From assembly GCA_014084085.1 (NCBI GenBank), contig NPFB01000052.1, positions 212,152-242,833 on the forward strand: a stretch of DNA of 30,682 bases. The letters run 5' to 3'. Below are positions 26,680 to 30,682 of this stretch, piece after piece (the first letter of the stretch is position 1; each line of letters begins with the position of its first letter). The notes under the pieces were generated by a model. It saw only the letters and a program-made list of their open reading frames with translations, did not search any database and was not told the origin of the DNA. Position numbers and translations under genes: made by a program. This DNA is from Hondaea fermentalgiana (Eukaryota; Sar; Bigyra; Thraustochytrida; Thraustochytriidae).

Positions 26680-28362
26680 ATGAAGAGGTCGAGGGCCGGC
26701 CATCATGGTCACGGAGGTAGCGGTGGCGGCGGTGGCGCCCAGGTAGGCCGAGCTGGGGCCGGGACAAGCAGCTTCCAGGCCAAGTTTGGCCAGCGTATCC
26801 TGAAAACCTCGGGCGATGGCTCGTACGTGCGCCTGCACGCCCCAGCATCTCGAGAAGGACCTCTCGCTACAAAAACATCAAGGGAAGCACTTAAACAACA
26901 GCAGCGAGAGCGCCAATCAAGCGGGCAGCGGCCGGAACAAATGCGAAAAGACTTTGGCAAGGCCACGTTTGCAAACATGCCCGCTTCCTCAGCACACCGC
27001 TCGCCAGTTTCAAGCTCAAATTTGGTGAACTCGCCGAGAGAACCCTCTGATCCATATAAGACAAGTCTTCCTGCTGTCCGCGCTTCCATGCCAATCACGC
27101 AAATTTCCAGCGAAGCTTCCGCAGCGTATGACGTATCTTCGCGCGTCCAAATTCGGTCTCTTCCCGAAAGAAACTTCTCGCAGGTCTCAGGCCCTCCTGC
27201 TGCAAATGAAGCTGCCGGGCTCCAGTGGAACGCCCAGACTACCATGCATCAAAAGGATCCTTCTCGGCCAAGCCTCGCCGATTTGCGTCACGCTGTTCAA
27301 GGCGCAACGCCAAATCCGCCATCACCCAGTGTCAATCGTCGGCCATCGCAGTGGTCACCTTCCCGCCAGCCTTTGAAGGAGAGTCCTTCTAATGCCGCTG
27401 CAAAACCAGGAGGTTACATGCATGGATATGCACACATGCATGCGCAGCCTTCGCGCGAATGGCAAGATCAATCTCAAAAACAGTATATCGACTCGTACTC
27501 TGAACTTCCTCAGCAGCGTCAAGGCTATCAGTATCAGTATCAGCACGCGTCGATCGATGCATCTGCAGCTGCTTCTGCTCAGGGAGACGAGATGCGTCGG
27601 CCCCGACCAAGGAAACATGATCCAGATGTCTTTGCCGCCGAGGATGATGACAAGCAGGAAGAGCTCCCGCCAAAGGACGTTATCAATGAGCGTCTTGTGA
27701 AAAGCGAAAAAGACCGTCTTTTCTACAGTCGAAAACACCGGACCGTGTCATACAAACCGTGCACAACCAAAGAGTATCTGAAAAACAAGCCTGAAAAGTA
27801 TTACGAGCTTGGTAAGCTCCAGGCCGATCTCAACACAGAGGAGGTTGCCAAAAAGCGCGAAAAACTCGAACGCATGAAGTCATACGGTGCCAAACTCCGT
27901 GCGCTAAACAAACAGCCCCCGTCGCCAATATCAACCGCAGCAGCCGCGACGCTCGCTGGGGGTTCGTCGCAAATGTACAGTCAGCCTTTGACTGGGGCGC
28001 GTGATGGTTCACAAGCATTCAATGGCAATAATCAAGAGGAAGACGCTCTTGCGAATCAGGGACGAAGGGCTTACCAAGGCCAGCACCCAGCGGTAAGGGA
28101 GCAGGCGCTTCGGGAAAAGCGCAAGGCGCAGTCTGCGCGACAGCGAGCTCTGGAGTTTGCCAAGAGCGTACCGAAACCGCGGGTTCGCGTCACAAAGACG
28201 CCAACTGCAGAGTCGTGTAAAACATCTGGCTTTGCCTCGCCAGCCAGAGACAGGGTTTCTGGTCAGGAGATTACTGAGCTTGAGCGCCTGGAGCTCGAGC
28301 ACGATCGCGCTCGGGAAGAAATTGAAGCCATTCGACGAGATTTTGGAAATTCACAGAGCTAG
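26680..28362 (+). CDS. Disordered protein with one conserved block, possibly Jhy-like ciliary protein
   Basis: 560 residues from the first in-frame ATG; the frame is open further upstream but only from a GTG. Residues 1-300 are low complexity: a His/Gly-rich start, then Ser/Pro/Gln, with QYQYQYQ near 290. The conserved-looking block is about 312-412: PDVF, then ELPPKDVINERL..SEKDRLFYSRKHRTVSYKPCTTKEYL (about 328-366), then YYELGKLQADLNTEEV and a basic helix KKREKLERMKSYGAKLRALN (391-410). A 'YKPxTxxEY...Y..LG.L..DLNTEE..KKRE..ERMK.Y...LR..N' pattern reminds me of ciliary proteins of the Jhy (C11orf63) type, but I cannot confirm the family. The C-terminal third has another basic helix (about 470-500) and an acidic helix at the end (ELERLELEHDRAREEIEAIRRDF). 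Translation is solid; function is a guess. Confidence 0.75.
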   Translation: MKRSRAGHHGHGGSGGGGGAQVGRAGAGTSSFQAKFGQRILKTSGDGSYVRLHAPASREGPLATKTSREALKQQQRERQSSGQRPEQMRKDFGKATFANMPASSAHRSPVSSSNLVNSPREPSDPYKTSLPAVRASMPITQISSEASAAYDVSSRVQIRSLPERNFSQVSGPPAANEAAGLQWNAQTTMHQKDPSRPSLADLRHAVQGATPNPPSPSVNRRPSQWSPSRQPLKESPSNAAAKPGGYMHGYAHMHAQPSREWQDQSQKQYIDSYSELPQQRQGYQYQYQHASIDASAAASAQGDEMRRPRPRKHDPDVFAAEDDDKQEELPPKDVINERLVKSEKDRLFYSRKHRTVSYKPCTTKEYLKNKPEKYYELGKLQADLNTEEVAKKREKLERMKSYGAKLRALNKQPPSPISTAAAATLAGGSSQMYSQPLTGARDGSQAFNGNNQEEDALANQGRRAYQGQHPAVREQALREKRKAQSARQRALEFAKSVPKPRVRVTKTPTAESCKTSGFASPARDRVSGQEITELERLELEHDRAREEIEAIRRDFGNSQS

Positions 28363-28643
28363 GCTATAGCTTGCAAGACGAGTAAGAGACTTTCTTTCTT
28401 TCTTTCTTTCTCTCTCCAACTTTTGTTCTTCCTTACTTTTTTCTTTGTTGCCATAATAATTCGTTGGTCAAGAACTTCACAAGGGTTCTCCGGTTTTGCT
28501 GCAACAAGTAGTATGAGTATAAATAAATAAAAAGGCTTTCGCGTGAATTGCCTATCGAGTGAGCGTCCCTAGATCTGCCGTGCTGCCAGCGAGTTAGCCA
28601 GCCTGCCACTTTGATATCAAGCTACTCTCTTGCTATTTTCGGA
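28363..28643. other. Convergent intergenic region with (TTTC)5
   Basis: 281 AT-rich bases between two stop codons, holding (TTTC)5 at 28391-28410 and AAATAAATAAAAAG near 28521-28534, which could serve as a poly(A) signal for the plus-strand gene. Confidence 0.65.
28391..28410 (+). repeat. (TTTC)5 microsatellite
   Basis: Five exact TTTC units followed by TCTCTC, 29 bases after the stop of the plus-strand gene. Confidence 0.9.
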
Positions 28644-30682
28644 TCAAGAAAGCATTACCACTTCTACCGCGCTGCTAGCAACGTCTGACGCTACTTTTTC
28701 CTCTTCCTGTTCTGTAGAATCTGCACTTGGGGCAGTCAATTTCCCAGCAGAGACTTTGTCGACGCCGCACTTGAGCGTATTGTTCTCTCTCTCGCCTGTT
28801 TCCCCCGGCAGTATCGGTGCTTGGTGAGGCGAGAAGTCGATAAGCTTGCCGAGTTCTTCGCCACAAAAGTCGATCAAATGTTTTACTTCCGGCACGCCAA
28901 CAACGGGGACACGAAAACAGAGAAACCCGTGCACCATGCCCGGTACAACGACAAGACGAGCATGGCCCTTTGGAGTCAGACGCGAGAGACGTTCCGCAAA
29001 ATCGACGGACTTATCGAAAAGCGGATCCCGCGCCGCTGCAACGACCGTAGTTGGCGGAAACTGCGCGAGAATTTCGTCCGAAGCGCAATTTGGCGACGCA
29101 AGGGGATCTTCGCAAACCTTGAGCATGCTCTCGGGATCTGTGGTGCCCAGGTACGCCGACAGACACGAGAGAAGAAACGTATATGGCAACAACTTGTCGT
29201 TGAGGCTCCATAGGATCGAGGGTGAAAAGGCGCGCCGAATGTCCACCGCGGGATATGCCAAGAGCGCCCCGTCAGGACCAGGGTATCCTTCCAAGATGCA
29301 TTTGATAATCACTGCAGCGCCCAACGTTCCGCCGGCCGAATCTCCGGCCACGATAACTCGGTCCGTCCCATACACCTTGCCTGCGACCTCGCGGCACCAT
29401 CGAAAGGCCTCAAAGGCCTCGTCGACGGCGGTGGGGAACTTGGCATCCGGAGACAGACTGTAGTCCACGGAAATGACCGGCACGCCGCACTGCTTCGTCC
29501 AGCGACGAGTATAATTCTCGTGTGCGGCTGCGCTCATGGAAACAAATCCACCCCCGTGAAAGTGCAAGACGAGCGCTCGTTGCGGTACGGCTTTGGATCG
29601 CGCGGACGGGACCCCAAACTTGGCAGGAAGCACGCCAACATTTTTCGAGGAGATAAATCGCGCCTTGACCGTGTCGCTGATGGCAAAGGCGACGCTGTGC
29701 CGCACGTTCGATATGCCGGAGCGGTAGAAGTGGCGAATACCTCCTTTATCCGGTAGATTCCACACGTACTGAATGAACTTGAGATTCTGCTCGATGCTGG
29801 GCCCAAGGCCAGTAAAGGTGACTTCGCCACGATGCTGCCCGCGATTGCGCTTGAAGACTCCGTAGTAGAGACTCCCGCGCACAAAGCTCACAAATCGAGA
29901 GAGGTGGTGCGTCTCAAAGTAATATTCGTGCACTGCTGCATTGGTGATCATAAGGAGCTTGAAGAATTTGCGAAGGCTGCGCATCGCGCGCTCCTCGTCA
30001 TAGAGACCTTGCACAACCTCACAAAAGTCGCACTCCGCAACCGACGCCTCGCCAGACGCGACCCGCATAATGAAGCTGTCTGGTTCACTCGCACTTCGAC
30101 GCAGAACCATATCAAGAACCTCATTCAATCCGTGCACGTGCGAGCGCAAGAGTCGCACATTTCCCTCCGTGTACCACATGATAAAAGTATCTTCCCGGAG
30201 CTCTTGCAGGAGCTGCGGCGCCGTCACGCCATCGTACTCGACGTGGTAGCGCTCGTTTCCGATCCGCGAGCGGCTTCTTAGATCTGTAACTGGCGTGCCC
30301 ATGACAGCCGCAATGTATTGCATCGCGATGGCAAGATGGAGAGCATACGCTGCGTTTCCATCCTCATGAAGCCACGTCCGCAAGTCTGTCAGTCTCGTCT
30401 CGAGGACTTCGAGCTCTTTGATGAGCGCAGAGAACCGATCTTCGACGCCCGCAGCTCGTTTTCGCTGCTTTTTCCGCCCCACGCATGTCGGTGTCGGCCC
30501 ACTTTGCGCGGTGCTCACGCGCTGCACGATTTCAGACGCCAGGCCTCTCGCGCTCGCGAGAGCCTCACGAGTCCGCTTCGCGAGCGTCTCGAGATCCGCC
30601 TGGAGGTCCGCGACCTGGCGGTGGCGCTCGGCCCCGCGCCCCTCCTCCGCGCGGGCTTCCTCGTCCCCTCCGGCGCCCCGCC
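28644..30682 (-). CDS. Hormone-sensitive-lipase-like alpha/beta hydrolase (5' partial)
   Basis: Esterase/lipase of the HSL family, expected to cleave acylglycerol or similar esters in the cytosol or on lipid droplets. The frame stays open to the window edge with no reliable ATG (30525-30527 is GTG), so the 5' end is missing; 678 codons are visible. Numbering from 30680, a polar helix (about 17-54) precedes an HSL_N-like helical domain (about 80-320). The catalytic domain carries the oxyanion-hole motif H-F-H-G-G-G-F (373-379), the nucleophile elbow GDSAGG (S448), DY..SP.A.FP after the HGGG block, acid D552 in AARDPLFD and H584 in GMVHGFL, a complete Ser-Asp-His triad. About 55 C-terminal residues after the domain are disordered and acidic. 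The N-terminal helical domain separates it from short bacterial HSL esterases and places it nearer the animal-type lipases. Confidence 0.9.
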   Translation of the reverse strand, partial: RGAGGDEEARAEEGRGAERHRQVADLQADLETLAKRTREALASARGLASEIVQRVSTAQSGPTPTCVGRKKQRKRAAGVEDRFSALIKELEVLETRLTDLRTWLHEDGNAAYALHLAIAMQYIAAVMGTPVTDLRSRSRIGNERYHVEYDGVTAPQLLQELREDTFIMWYTEGNVRLLRSHVHGLNEVLDMVLRRSASEPDSFIMRVASGEASVAECDFCEVVQGLYDEERAMRSLRKFFKLLMITNAAVHEYYFETHHLSRFVSFVRGSLYYGVFKRNRGQHRGEVTFTGLGPSIEQNLKFIQYVWNLPDKGGIRHFYRSGISNVRHSVAFAISDTVKARFISSKNVGVLPAKFGVPSARSKAVPQRALVLHFHGGGFVSMSAAAHENYTRRWTKQCGVPVISVDYSLSPDAKFPTAVDEAFEAFRWCREVAGKVYGTDRVIVAGDSAGGTLGAAVIIKCILEGYPGPDGALLAYPAVDIRRAFSPSILWSLNDKLLPYTFLLSCLSAYLGTTDPESMLKVCEDPLASPNCASDEILAQFPPTTVVAAARDPLFDKSVDFAERLSRLTPKGHARLVVVPGMVHGFLCFRVPVVGVPEVKHLIDFCGEELGKLIDFSPHQAPILPGETGERENNTLKCGVDKVSAGKLTAPSADSTEQEEEKVASDVASSAVEVVMLS

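Overview
This is nuclear DNA from a GC-rich, gene-sparse eukaryotic microbe that builds a cilium or flagellum. Five observations support this. Two genes carry short GTAAGT...CAG introns (117 and 123 nt). The window encodes eukaryote-only proteins (decapping enzyme DCP2, HOPS/CORVET subunit VPS16, intraflagellar-transport subunit IFT88). Most genes are single-exon. They stand alone and are separated by long GC-rich intergenic stretches full of microsatellites. There are no operons or Shine-Dalgarno sites. Together with a bacterial-looking pirin and GST, a candidate DASH-complex subunit and the zoospore-type IFT gene, this suggests a stramenopile such as a thraustochytrid. That placement is inference, not proof.

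Layout: 1-1549 non-coding; DCP2 (+, two exons, 1550-2614); VPS16 (-, 3003-6194) head-to-head with IFT88 (+, 7010-9742) across about 0.8 kb; a 3.3-kb repeat-rich stretch with no credible gene; pirin (-, 13043-13867); Hsp20 (+, 15689-16249); a GST-like protein (+, 18020-18787); a 1070-residue repeat protein (-, 19407-22619); a two-exon Rieske/flavin-reductase fusion (+, 23913-25631); a 77-residue DAD2-like protein (-, 25831-26064); a disordered protein with one conserved block, possibly ciliary (+, 26680-28362); and a hormone-sensitive-lipase-like hydrolase (-, 28644 to beyond the right edge, 5' truncated).

The standout is the 1070-residue protein at 19407-22619. Its central ~930 residues contain no proline. 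They are built from 20 copies of a motif whose anchor residues are exactly 47 or 51 residues apart. The motif agrees position by position with the tubulin-binding repeat of stathmin, and 51 residues is the spacing I count between stathmin's own two repeats. It may be a 'polystathmin': one long helix able to line up many tubulin heterodimers. Its ends carry proline-directed phosphorylation sites, as in stathmin.

The genes do not form one pathway. Several (IFT88, the stathmin-repeat protein, the DAD2-like protein, possibly the 26680 gene) point to microtubules, but no shared regulation can be shown. Non-coding DNA holds several perfect inverted repeats and a cluster of near-identical palindromic sites at 16.6-17.4 kb. 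All starts were checked for a true ATG, because several long open frames begin at GTG or TTG and were trimmed or joined to an upstream exon.
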